Origin: Eublepharis macularius
Taxonomy: Eukaryota; Chordata; Lepidosauria; Squamata; Eublepharidae
NCBI RefSeq assembly: GCF_028583425.1
Contig: NC_072790.1
Coordinates: forward strand, 208,546,897-208,610,896
DNA length: 64,000 bases
Direction: 5' to 3'
Part shown: piece after piece, positions 42,950 through 53,265 of the stretch
Layout: every line of letters begins with the position of its first letter
Position numbering within the stretch: the stretch's first letter is position 1
Notes under the pieces: model-generated
Told to the model about the DNA's origin: nothing
Databases searched by the model: none
Seen by the model: the letters and a program-made list of their open reading frames with translations, nothing else
Program-made: the position numbers and the translations under genes

Positions 42950-45900
42950 CTACTCTGACTGTGAAAAAGTTTTCCTAATATCCAGCCAGTACCTTTCTGC
43001 ATGTAATTTAAGCCCGTTGCTTTGAGTCCTGTCCTCTCCTGACAACTGGAACAGCTCCTTGCCCTCCTCCAAATGACAGCCTTTCAAATATTTAAAGAGA
43101 GCAATCATGTCCCCCCTCAATCTCCTCTTCTCCAAACTAAACATTCCCAAGGCCCTCAGCCTTTCCTTGCAGGGCTCAGTCTCGAGACCCCTGATTATTC
43201 TCGTCACTCTCTTCTGCACCTTCTCAATTTTGTCCACATCCTTTTTGAAGTAAGACCTCCAGAACTGCACACAGTACTCCAGGTGTGGCCTGACCAAGGC
43301 AGTACAGAGAGAGACTATGACCTCCTGCGATTTTGATGCAATGGCCCTTTTGACACAACCCAAGACTGAGTTGGCCTTTCACTGACTGCTCATATTTAGT
43401 TTACAGTCCACTCTTATTCCAAGATTTCTTTCGCATACACTACTACCCAGAACTGTATCCCCCATCCTGTATTTGTGCTTCACATTTTTGTGGCCCAGAT
43501 GTAATACTGTGTACTTATCTATGTTGAATTGTATCCTGTTCACAACCGCCCACTTTTCCAGAGTATTCAGGTCTTGTTGAATTTTAACTCTATCTTCTTG
43601 GGTGTTTGCCACTCCTCCCAATTTGGTATCATCAGCAAATTTAATGAGTAGCCCGTTTACCCCTTCATCCAGCTCATTGATAAAAATATTGAAAAGTACC
43701 AGGCCCAAAACTGAGCCCTGTGGCACCCCACTGGACACCTCCCTCCAATCTGACAAAAAACCATTGACCACCACTCTTTGGGTGTGGTCCTCTAACCAGT
43801 TCCCTATCCACAAAACTGTCCTATAGTCCAGTCTGCAGTCTTCCAGTTTACCTATTAGAATGTCATGGGGAACATTATCAAAAGCTTTACTGAAATCCAG
43901 GTAAATCATGTCGACAGAGTTCCCACAATCCAGTAAGCTCAACACTCGATCAAAGAAGGAAACCAGGTTGGTCTGACAAGATCTGTTGGAGACAAAACCA
44001 TGATGACTTCCCCAGATCACTAAGCAGTCCTTCAGATGCTTACAGATCAATCCCTTTAAAATCTGCTCTAATATCTTCCCAGCAACAGAAGTCAGACTGA
44101 CCGGCCTGTAGTTTCCCGGGCCATCCTTCCCTTTCTTAAGGATTGAGATAACATTCACTCTTCTCCAATCTTGTGGCACATCCCCAGTCCTTCAGGAGGC
44201 CTTGAAGATGATGGACAGAGGTTCTGCAAGTTCTCTAGAAAGTTCTTTGAGCACTCTTGGGTGCACTCCATCCGTCCCAAGGGATTTGTATTCATCCAGT
44301 GCAGCCAGGTGCCTCTCCACAACCTCTTTGTCAATGTCAACTAGCCACCCAGGTACCCTGTCATGTCTACTACCATCTCTAGATGTGCCTGAGTTCTTCA
44401 GGGAGAAAACAGAGGCAAAAAAGTCATTAAGCCTGCCTGCTTTTTCTCTGTCCTCTATCAGAACTTCTCCTTCCTCTCCCAACAGAGGTCCAATTGCCTC
44501 TTTTACCTTGCATTTGCTTCTCACATATCTGTAGAAGATTTTCTTATTGTAGCGAGCCCCTCTGGCCAGACCCAGCTCATACTGAGCTTTGGGTTCTCTG
44601 ATGGCTGACCTGCAGTACCTAGTAACCCTCATATATTCCTCTTTAGAAGTCCTGGCCTTCTCTCCATTTCCTGAACATTTCCTTTTTCTCCCTTAGCTTA
44701 TTCTGGAGTTCTCTGTTCATCCACATCGGTTTCTTGGAGCCCTTACCATGTGTCAGAACTGTGGCTAGATAATGTCCTTACTCCAGACTACCTTCTGCAA
44801 TCAGACAAAAGTCCGTTGTTTTCAAAAGTTTACTGAAGAAAGAGTTCATTATAGTCCACGGGCCCAGATACAATATCCAGGCTGGTACACGTGTATTGTT
44901 ACGAATGACAGGCAAAGCATGAGCTACAAAGTATCAGAACCCAGCAGGCCCAACCTCCCCCCATAGTTCTCAAAACAATCCCTTTGAAGCTGAGAAAGCG
45001 AAAGTTTCCCAAGGCTGGAGAAGCGATAGCCAAAACAATCCTCTTCCGTGAGATAGCTGCTGGGAACATCTTGGCACCTGTGAACAAAGCACTTAGAATA
45101 CTGAAAGAATTAATATGGAGTCTCTTTGGTTACATACATACACTTCAACCCTGACACCATGTTTCTGTCTTGCTGGAATAGTGAGGGCTTGAGCTTGCAA
45201 AAGATCATGTTTACGAAGAGCCCACCCTTCACTTGCTCCTTTCCCTTCCTGCACACTCCCCCACGGAATGACTTTCATCAAGCCTCTACGTTCACTGAAG
45301 TCGTCCCTATGAAAATCAAACCTATGAGTCTGACTACGAACTTCCTTGGCCCCCCACAGCAACTGGAATTCAAGGAGGACGTGGTCACTTCCCCCTAAGG
45401 TCCCCACCACCTTCACCCCATCTACCAACCGTTCCCTGTTGGTTAATATTAAGTCTAGTATGGCTGAGCCCCTTGTAGCTTCCTCCATCATTTGAAAAAG
45501 TAAGTTATCAGCTAGGCAGGTCAAGAAGTTGCGTGATTCTTGTCGCTTTGCTGAGCTTGTCTCCCAGCACACATCAGGGAAGTTGAAGTCACCCATAATT
45601 ATAAGGTTCTGATGTTGGATACTCTACCAATCTGTTCAAGGAGGGCAGCATCCATTTCCTCTCCCTGGTCTAGGTAGTCTGTAGTAGACTCCAACTACAA
45701 TACCCTTTGTCCTTCCCTTATTTCCACCCATATACTTTCCACTGGGCTGTCAACCACATTCTCCAGAGCTTGTTGACAATCAAGCCCTCTCCTCACATAC
45801 AATGCCACTCCGCCTCCTCTTCTACCCTTCCAGTTTTTCTTGAACAACTCGTACCCATCCACTACCACATTCCAGTCATGGGAATCATCCCACCAAGTCT

Positions 45901-46102
45901 CAGTAATTCCTACTATATTGTAGCCCTCTGTTTGCAAGAGAAGCTCAAGCTCTTCCTTCTTATAATCCTTACTTTGGGCATTGGTATATAGGCACTTGTA
46001 GCCTTGTACCTTTGTTTGATCTGTCCTACCCAGGTGGGCTCCCCCTGTTATCACTTCTTCATTGAAATCCCCATGTTGATCGTCCCCTTCCCCTTGCGGC
46101 AT
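42950..46102 (-). pseudogene. CR1 ORF2 (endonuclease / reverse transcriptase), broken
   Basis: The endonuclease at 46102-45695 has CLYTNAQS, ITETWW and GGVALYV, and continues in another frame at 45596 with GDFNFPDVCW, LILTN and SDHVLLEFQ. The LTR at 44751-45156 cuts the linker between endonuclease and reverse transcriptase. A frameshift lies near 44650. Then GTDGVHPRVLKEL, an in-frame TGA at 44192-44194, and the reverse transcriptase with NYRPVSLTS, YLDFSKAFDNVPH, GVPQGSVLG and FADDTKLGG (catalytic Asp pair intact). Another in-frame TGA at 43379-43381 precedes the C-terminal part (RPHLEYCVQFW, ERLRALGMFSLEKRRLRGD). Both stops restore one continuous frame if read as sense codons, so the decay is modest. 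Confidence 0.93.
44751..45156 (-). mobile_element. Solo LTR inserted in the CR1
   Basis: The 406-bp insert starts TGTCAGAAC and ends CCCTGACA, i.e. TG...CA with 6-bp inverted ends TGTCAG/CTGACA. The CR1 sequence CCATG is duplicated at 44746-44750 and 45157-45161. A 5-bp duplication fits Gypsy/Copia-type or some retroviral LTRs. The orientation is judged minus from TATAATGAACTC and a GT-rich end, but weakly. There is no internal region, so the copy is a recombination remnant. No coding capacity. Confidence 0.85.
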
Positions 46103-46255
46103 CAGTTTAAAGCTCTCCTGATGAAGCTCTCCAGGTTCTTTCCAAACATTGTCTTCCCTGACCTTGAGAGGTGAAGCCCATCACGTGCTAGAAGGCCTTC
46201 TCTAAGAAAACTTATCCCCTGGTTCCAGAACCCCAAAGCACTCCTGCCGGCACCA

Positions 46256-47080
46256 CTACCTCAGCCAACTATTCACCTCGAGTATGGTCTGCTCCCTTTG
46301 CATTCCTCTTCCTTTGACAGGGATAGAAGAGAATACCAACTGTGCCCCCACTGTCTTCAACTGCCTTCCAAGAACTTCACAGTCCTCTTTAATTCTTGCA
46401 ATGGTATTCATGGCCGTGTCATTCGTTCCCACGTGAACTAGCACAAACGGGTACTGATCAGTTGGTCTGATCAGTTTCAGCAGTCGGCCTGTAATATCCT
46501 CAATTCTGGCTCCTGGAAAGCAACACATCTCTCGAAGTAGGGGATCTGGCCTGGACACATGATGTTCCATACCCCTGAACAGAAAGTCCCTGATGACCAC
46601 CACCTTCCGTTTTCTTCCACTTCTGTGTGGCCCCATGCCCTCTTCACTCCCTCCTCCAGGTTTTTGTGGTTCTCCTTCCACTCTCGTCTCCGTCACCATC
46701 TCAAGCACCTCAAAACGATTCTTGAGCTCCAGTGGACCAGAGCATCGCCTTAGGCCACATCTTCTGGTTTGTATTACAGAACTGAGAGGAGGCTCAGAAG
46801 GGAGATTGACTCTTCCTTCTTCTCTTGGACTTATTTCTTCATGCTTATGCAAAGCCCCCAGGCTCTTCTCAATAAAATCCTCCCCTTCCTTGATTTCTTG
46901 AAGGGTGGTGATCTTCTCCTCCAGGCTCTGAATCTTCTCCTCCAAAAGCCTGACCAGCTTACACTTCTGACAAGTGAAGTTTGTCTTCTCTTCCAAGAGG
47001 AAAACAAACATGGCACACTCCATGAAGGTGACTGGAAAGGGGCCTTCTGTTGACATCATTGCCTTCCAAGAATATTCCAA
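46256..47080 (-). pseudogene. CR1 ORF1 (coiled coil plus esterase-like domain), probably inactive
   Basis: CR1 ORF1 proteins bind RNA and carry an SGNH-type esterase. The 274-codon frame is open. It shows FTCQKCKLV at about residue 36, a coiled coil LVRLLEEKIQSLEEKITTLQE (about 43-63), a basic stretch SGRKRKVVV and the esterase region. Block I, normally GDSLLRG, here reads RDFLFRG, so the catalytic Ser is Phe and the Gly is Arg. Block III is intact (HVGTNDT). The frame stops at SWLR-stop-WCR, where the family continues, so the C terminus is also cut. Met at 47080 is the first in frame; the true start is not certain. Confidence 0.85.
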
Positions 47081-47329
47081 GAGTACTCTTCTAGTTGCAG
47101 GTCCCTTTCCTTCTTCTTCTCAGAGTCCAGATGGCTGTGATGTGCCTCTGGTGAGGAGGAGCCTAATTCAGTTCAAGGTTCAGTCAGTAGAGGGTGGGGC
47201 CAGCAGTTAGCCGCAGGCAAAACAGATGCTCTCCAGCTAGTAACAATCCCCCTCTGCAATCAGCTCCAACTCAGGCAAAAAAGTCAAACAAAAACACTTA
47301 CTCCAACACTTACATGCTTTGCCACACTG

Positions 47330-48217
47330 AACAATCATAGCATCTGTTGTATTTTTCGGGTGGGTCTGAATACTGCTTGAAGGTTATGCTTTTTCATAAG
47401 CTTTCCCATCTGATCAGTAATTCCTTTGATATATGGCAAAAACACTTTTCCTGTAGTGTTTTTCTCCTACAACCTTCAAGCAGTATTCAGACCCACTCGA
47501 AAAATACAACAGATGCTATGATCAGCAAAAGACAGTAGAGACCCCCTCACCTCTGCAGGAGTATACCGTATACCCTGCAGCTGTGGACAAGTTTACATCG
47601 GGACCACAAAGCGTCGTATCTTGACAAGAATAAAAGAACATGAAAGACACTGCAGACTTGGACAACCTGAAAAATCAGCAGTGGCTGAACATAGCCTAAC
47701 TCAAACAGGGCACAGTATCTTATTCCAGGACACCAAAATACTGGAGAACACTTCCAACTACTTTGTCAGACTGCACAGGGAAGCCATTGAAATTCACAAG
47801 CATAAGCAAAACTTCAACAGGAAAGAAGAAACCTTAAGAATGAACAGAGCATGGTTTCCAGTTCTGAAAAACACCAGGCTAACAAAACACTCTATACTCA
47901 ACAATAGCCCTGCAGAGAAGATTAGCACATCAAGCACCAATCCATATGCAAAAGAACCTCCTCAGGATACAGTGAAGCCTCCCGCCAATAGCATTCCACA
48001 CCCTGGGAAACTCTTACAGGATGACTCAGCTCAGCCCCACCCCTCCTGAGTAGATACAAATGACCTGCCAACATCTTTTCCACACTGTGACACTGAGAGA
48101 TCTCTGTCTTTTGGTGCTACACCTCTGAAGATGCCAGCCACAGCTGCTGGCGAAACGTCAGGAACTACAATGCCAAGACCACGGCAATACAGCCCGGAAA
48201 ACCCACAACAACCATCT
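47330..48217 (+). mobile_element. Penelope-like element (family B), 5'-inverted copy
   Basis: The plus-strand part (47471-48217) has the end of the linker, the GIY-YIG endonuclease and the 3' tail GAAGATGCCAGCCACAGC...GCGAAACGTCAGGAAC...CCCGGAAAACCCACAACAACC. The 5' part (about 47330-47470) is the same linker in opposite orientation: on minus it reads KVFLPYIKGITDQMGKLMKK, then HNLQAVFRPTRKIQQML. The segment coding LQAVFRPTRKIQQML is therefore present twice, head to head (47334-47385 and 47471-47521). Confidence 0.88.
47521..48049 (+). pseudogene. Penelope-like GIY-YIG endonuclease, C-terminal domain
   Basis: This frame is open from the TGA at 47518-47520 to 48047-48049. It reads DPLTSAGVYRIPCSCGQVYIG: the GIY-YIG core is GVY...VYIG with a CxC motif between, typical of Penelope-like elements. 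Next come LTRIKEHERHCRLG (catalytic Arg and His in the usual spacing), AVAEHSLTQTGH, YFVRLHREAIEIHKH, NFNRKEE and AWFPVLKNTR. The domain nicks target DNA for primed reverse transcription. Reverse transcriptase is absent (5' truncation), so it is not functional alone although this part is intact. Confidence 0.9.
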
Positions 48218-48224
48218 ATAGATA

Positions 48225-48630
48225 ATCTGTTGGTTAAAAATGTGAACCCTTTTAATTTCTGACAGATTATTTTGAAGAAATGGTTTACATATAGATTATC
48301 AGGGTTGAGCAGGATTGCTGCTATTAAAATGAAGAGTTTGGCAAAAATTGTATTTTTATTTTTAGCTTAATTGCTATATCTGTCACATGGGATGCTGGAA
48401 AAAAATACATTCTATGTTTGACAAATTTATTTGGGGTGGTAAGAAGTCAAGGGCTCATATGTCCATGTCCAAAGGAAGGCTTAGCTGCTCCCAATACAGT
48501 TAGATATTATCAATCTGCATTATTGGCAGTGTTAATATGTTGGTCCTGGGAAGACAGTGATGTTATTTGGGAGCTGGAGCACAGAAGAATGTGGTCTCCT
48601 TTAAATAGATGGATTCGGCAAAACAAAAAT
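48225..48630 (+). pseudogene. L1 ORF2 remnant, plus strand
   Basis: Translation gives KWFTYRLSGLSRIAAIKM (compare LSWLGRIATIKM in the L1 at 18114-19202), a stop, then KEGLAAPNTVRYYQSALLAVL and WSPLNRWIRQ, in L1 order. It is bounded on the left by the Penelope-like tail and on the right by the hAT element at 48631. Confidence 0.72.
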
Positions 48631-49657
48631 TAGATGGGCACGAAACGAACCATGGAACAAAATTCCGAATGGAACGGCTGGTTCTTTTTCAAAGAAACAC
48701 ATTCCATGGGTCCACGTTTGTATGGAACAAACGACTTTTCCTACCATTCTGTTCCATTCCATTGCTGGTTCGGAAAGCCAGACACTTTGCACCATTCAAT
48801 CCATCACCCAGGCAACAGTGGCAGTCTTTTGGTTGCCCCCAATCTGAGGCCTCCATGCCTGATTGGCAGCTGTCCCTGTGAACTAGAGAGCTCCCACTCT
48901 GGCCCATCCAGCCAGGAAAAGGGCCAGTCCCTCAATGTAGCTGCCAGCAGATACTCCAGTTTTTGCCACTGCGAAGAGAAAATGACAGGAAAGGGGGGGA
49001 CCCATGGATCATGCCTTTCCTGGAGTTCAATCCCTCTGAAACTTGGGGGGTCTTTAGAGGACAGAGGGGACTATGTTCCCTGCAAATTTGGTGGGTATTG
49101 GACATTGGGAAGGTTAGTTTGTAGCCCCTCAAATTAACTTCCAGCAGACACTCCAGTTTTTACTACTGTGAAGAGAAAATGACAGGAAAGGGGGGGACCC
49201 AAGGATCATGCCTTTCCCAGGGTTCAATCCCTCTGAAACTTGGGGAGGGGGTCTTTAGAGGACAGAGAGGAATATGTCCCCTGCAAATTTGGCGGGTATT
49301 GCACATTGGGAAGGTCAGTTTGTCGCCCCTCAAAGTAGCTTCCAGCAGACACTCCAGTTTTTGCCACTGTGAAGAGAAATGACAGGAAAGGGAGGGACCC
49401 ATGGATCATGCCTTTCCTGCACTTCAATCTCTGAAAATTGGGGGTTCTTTAGAGGACAGTGAGGACTAGGTCACCTGCACATTTGGTAGGTATTGGACAT
49501 TGGAAAAGTCTTGTTTAGTTTGGCTGTGAGTGTGATGGTGCCTGTTCTGGACTCCCTCGAACTGGCTCAAGTTTGGCTAATTCGTGGTTCGTGTTCCATG
49601 AAAATGAATAAACCACAAACCACGTGGTTCTTTTTTCTCATTCCATGCCCATATCTA
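48631..49657. mobile_element. hAT-type element with internal 200-bp tandem repeats
   Basis: Left end TAGATGGGCACGAAACGAACC; right end CATTCCATGCCCATATCTA; both are variants of the TAGAGATGGGCACG terminus. Subterminal GGAACAAAATTCCGAATGGAAC and GTGGTTCGTGTTCCATG are also complementary in style. No 8-bp duplication could be matched, perhaps because the left end lost two bases. No transposase frame. Confidence 0.75.
48944..49540. repeat. Three tandem units of about 200 bp
   Basis: CCAGCAGAYACTCCAGTTTTT starts at 48944, 49141 and 49342, so the units are 197 and 201 bp, with a third partial. Each contains GAAGAGAAAATGACAGGAAAGG, GGATCATGCCTTTCC and TCTTTAGAGGACAG. The open frames on both strands recur with the unit and are not genes. 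Confidence 0.92.
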
Positions 49658-49814
49658 ATACACAGTGAAAGGCACTCTGCTAACATTTGAAAATGGGACA
49701 TTTTAATGCTGTTTATCTGAAATGCACAACACAAAATTTTTATCTTCTTAGTAGTCAGATATTTTTTAGTCAGCAAAAAAACACCTTCATCTGAGCAGGA
49801 AAGTTGGATTTATC

Positions 49815-49900
49815 TGACAAAGGGAGGTTTGACTCTTGAAAGCTTGTACCCTGGAAATCTAATTGGTCTTTAAGGTGCTACTGGGCCTGAATCCTGGATT
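49815..49900 (+). repeat. Snapback-family fragment
   Basis: AGGTTTGACTCTTGAAAGCTTGTACCCTGGAAATCTAATTGGTCTTTAAGGTGCTACTGGGCCTGAATCCTGG matches the second arm at 19966-20060. Confidence 0.72.
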
Positions 49901-51370
49901 TCTCTCTACACACAATGAAGCTGGTGCCCACAGGGATTTGCCGTGGCAGCCAGGAAAGTCATTTGCCCAACCCTTTCTCTTTTACCCATGACCCAATGCT
50001 TAGGCTGTATCAGGAAACACTTGTGCTATTGTTTTTTATGTTGTTTCAAAGACAATGTTCTCTCCTCATAATTGTTTAGCTTTTGCTTCACAAGGATGGC
50101 TGCTCTCAATGAAAAAAACATTTTCAGCTCAAAAATGCATACTTTTGAAGCTAATTTGTTTGAAAAAGCTTCCATTTAAGGATGACATTCCCACAAATCC
50201 ATGGCACTTTTACTTTAAAAACTTACCATACTATCTCTCCAGAAGGTTATAAAACTTCATACAGTCTTTCATGTTTCTTTAATCTCCTGTTATGACATCA
50301 AACCTATATACCTTGCATTGGCCTTACAGCAAAGTTCCACCACAACATATTAACAGGAAGAACTTAAAAGACATATTAATCTTATACCTGCAAATGAGTT
50401 GCCATGGCAAAAGTGATAGTTCCTAATCAGTACAGGACTGCTGTTCATCGAGGGTTAATCGTGGCTCTTTCCCCACATAACATTTCAATATTATATGCTT
50501 GAAAAAGTGATAGATCACAAAAGATAATATACAATTGTGACCCAAAAGTCTCAGGGCTAACATTCGGCATGGTAAAAAAATTCTGCATAGAATACTTATG
50601 GCTGCATGCTGGAGCTCCGGGTGGACTGGATTCATGCATGAGCTTATGGAATACATGGGCCAGGTCTACATGGTCCATTCACTACAAACTGGTTGATGCT
50701 CTTTCAGCACTGGATGCACACATTGGTGTATAATACACCACTGAAATATCTGGATTTGAACCACACAGGAGGCATTTCTGTTATGAACACCCGCTAGTGC
50801 TGTTCACTAATGTAAGCTGAGCTATGCCTCCATGATACTTTTTTGTGAGCCAATTTGTGCTGTTCCTTTATGGCACTATCATTACACACACCCACTGCTA
50901 TGGAACAGCAAATCCACTCATTCCACAACCAGTTCCCAGGGAACAAGTTGTGCAAAACCTACCTCCATACGGCTGCACCACAGTTTCAGATAGAAGTTCT
51001 AAGCTCTTTTCCTCCCAAATTCAAATTTCTCCCTCAGAAACTGCCTGCTGAGAAATGGTAATTTTTACTGGCATTCTCCTGCTAATAAAAACCAATTGAA
51101 AAACTGGTGACTGTGGCAGATGTCACTGTACTGTCCAGAGGTAAGATGATAAATAGTGCTGATTATACAATAGTAGGACAAAGACCATCTACATACCACA
51201 GAGACTGACCATCAGTTATGCAGAAAACAACAACAAATTGGCTCCTGGAAAAATTGGGGACTTGGCAAGAAGGGGGGAGTGACAGATTTTTACCAACATT
51301 TTTTCAGAATACCATTATAACTGCATGTACAATTGAAGCCAACGCTCCCCAGAACCAACCATAGATGGTA
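49901..51370. other. Anonymous non-coding DNA
   Basis: No repeat or exon recognised. Confidence 0.45.
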
Positions 51371-51374
51371 AAAT

Positions 51375-51515
51375 AGAAAAGAGTCCAGTAGCACCTTTAA
51401 GACTAACCAACTTTACTGTTGCTTAAGCTTTCGAGAATCACAGTAATCTACTGGACACTTTTTTATTTTGCTACTACAGACTAACATGGCTAACTCCTCT
51501 GGATCTATAACCATA
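51375..51515 (+). repeat. Snapback-family related repeat
   Basis: GTCCAGTAGCACCTTTAAGACTAACCAACTTTACTGTTGC...AAGCTTTCGAGAATCACAG and TGCTACTACAGACTAACATGGCTAACTCC. A sister subfamily of the one at 19888-20090. Confidence 0.68.
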
Positions 51516-51526
51516 GACAGTGCTTT

Positions 51527-52215
51527 TTGGTTATGATATGGATCCCCTTGGGCTTTAGGCCTTTTTTTCCCCAAAATGCTATGGCCCAGTATTTTACAAC
51601 TCTAGTTATCCCCTCTCATTGTAGAGCTTTTATGCTGGCTAGATTTAACATATTCCCCTCAGTCATGGTTTCCGGCAGATACAAGGGCATTCCCTACGAG
51701 GCAAGATTGTGCAGGTGCTACTGCTGGGAACCTGACTCTATCCAGCATATTCTTCTACACTGCCTGCTGTTTACTCAACTGCGCTCACGATTGATCAGTC
51801 CCCTTCTCCAAACCTTTGAGACAGCAACTACTAGTGGTGCAGAATTTCTGTTAGCAGACAGACTTCCTGAAATTACCGAGCAGGTGGCAGAGTTTTTGGC
51901 CATTGTTTTGAGGATGAAAGAAAGAGAAAAACTGGAAAAGAAAAAAGGAAGAGAGGGGAAGGGGAGCAACTGAAGGGAGAAGGCTAATTGTGACATCAGA
52001 GGTGTTTTAAAAACTATTGTTATTATTGTTGTTGTTGTTATTGGGTTCCTGGGGTGGGGGGATTGTTTCTGATTATTAGCTGTCTGAGTCACAATTACCT
52101 GAAATTCACTCTGCTCTCATGCTGACAAACTGTCAAATTGCGCTGTACTGCCATTTTCTTTTCTTTTCCATGTGTATACTATGCCAATAAAGGGTTTTGG
52201 AATTGGAAATGGAAT
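51527..52215 (+). pseudogene. LINE C-terminal Cys/His domain and 3' tail
   Basis: The frame from 51527 to 51973 encodes SHCRAFMLARFNIFPSVM, YEARLCRCYCWEPDSIQHILLHCLL and RLPEITEQVAEFLAIVLRM. The CxC...H...HC arrangement is the zinc-knuckle-like end of a non-LTR reverse transcriptase protein. The 3' end reads ACTATGCCAATAAAGGGTTTTGG. The first 20 or so residues (to PQNA) may be flank. It is 5'-truncated with no reverse transcriptase. The clade is unresolved; it pairs with 34440-34860. Confidence 0.68.
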
Positions 52216-52690
52216 TGGTTGTGAAATGGATTTCTTAAAAAATGGCTTCACCATCATTGTCCTTGATTGACAGATCTTCGCACCCAGCATGAAGCTGCAG
52301 GCATCTCTACATACCCTAACATGCATTAGCAAAACAGATGGTTGACACTATCTATATTGTTTACATATGAGTATTACATGCTTTAGGCTAAACAGGTATG
52401 GATAGTAGTTGTAGTCTTTTTTGACAGTAAACTCACAAGGTTTAAAAGTCTTCCAAGACAATTATATTATTATAAAATGAAGCGCTCTTCATAGAAACAA
52501 TATTGTTGTAGATCAGCTTAACACTAACAAGCTAAACAGTATAGTGAAATGAATACGAAACCAGCAGACTTCTTGTGCTTTTTGAGCATCTCTCTTACAA
52601 TCCTACTGAAGTGACAATAGTCCTCTAATGGGAACAGTTAGCAGTTTCCCAATATCTGCATTGCCTGCTGTTCTCTTCAGAGTAACACTG
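52216..52690. other. Anonymous non-coding DNA
   Basis: Nothing recognised. Confidence 0.45.
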
Positions 52691-52698
52691 GTTATATC

Positions 52699-53070
52699 TA
52701 GGTTTGCCAGGTCCCTATACCCTCCCACCGGGACGGGGGGGGGGGGGGAACCTGGCACTTACCTCGTGCCAGCAGTGAGGTCCAGCGCCTGTGCAATGAT
52801 GTCACCACTGGAAATGGCGCTGTCACGCTAGCCACAGGAGCACTTCCACATTCCGTGCGGGGATGATTCAGCTCATTTGGGGCTAGTGCGACGATGGCAC
52901 TTCTGGAAGTGATATCACTGTGCCTGTTGGGAGTATGTGCATGGTGCGCATTCCTGAGGTGCCTCCAGTGGCGAGCAACCTCCGGGAGCTTGCCACCTCC
53001 TGCGGACCACTGGTGGGTTGGTGGGCAAGGTGGCAAACCCCCGGGAGTTTGCCCGCCACTGGCAACCCTA
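52699..53070. mobile_element. hAT-type MITE with 8-bp target duplication
   Basis: Ends TAGGTTTGCCAGGTCCC and GCCACTGGCAACCCTA are inverted repeats. Flanks GTTATATC (52691-52698) and GTTATAAC (53071-53078) match at 7 of 8 bases. A G14 run lies near 52735. Repeated GATG(T/A)CAC/GAAGTGATATCAC motifs are shared with 10382-10555. Confidence 0.87.
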
Positions 53071-53079
53071 GTTATAACC

Positions 53080-53265
53080 TATAAAAGCTTAGGCCCAACA
53101 CACATTGAAGACCACCTCCTCTGATTCAGCTCATTCTGATCTTCAGAACCCACCAAAGATACCCTCTTAATGTTACAATAAAGATCAGACATGAAAAACT
53201 TCTTCCCACTGTAGGCTGGGAGCCTCAATCTTGGAGCACTTTTCACAAGGTTTGAGTTCTGAATG
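53080..53265 (+). repeat. Possible L2-type LINE remnant
   Basis: GGCCCAACACACATTGAAGACCACCT and AACTTCTTCCCACTGTAGGCTGGGAGC...TTGGAGCAC recall the GLGP-YI-DHL and WNSLP regions of L2, but heavily decayed. Confidence 0.3.

Larger units (their letters stand above)
42781..47325 (-). mobile_element. Near full-length CR1 LINE, split by a solo LTR
   Basis: The low-coordinate end carries the CR1 3' signature: on minus, GACTAGAAGGTCTGTATGGCCCC, TTCCAACTCTGTGATTCTCTG. Upstream are ORF2 (42950-46102) and ORF1 (46256-47080), then a 5' leader that ends near 47325 against a Penelope-like element. Without the 406-bp LTR and its 5-bp duplication the copy is about 4.1 kb, close to the usual CR1 length. Confidence 0.92.

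Noticed and set aside
48634..49427. Repeated open frames containing GSCLS and SIPLKLG
   Set aside because: They recur with the 200-bp tandem unit inside the hAT element.
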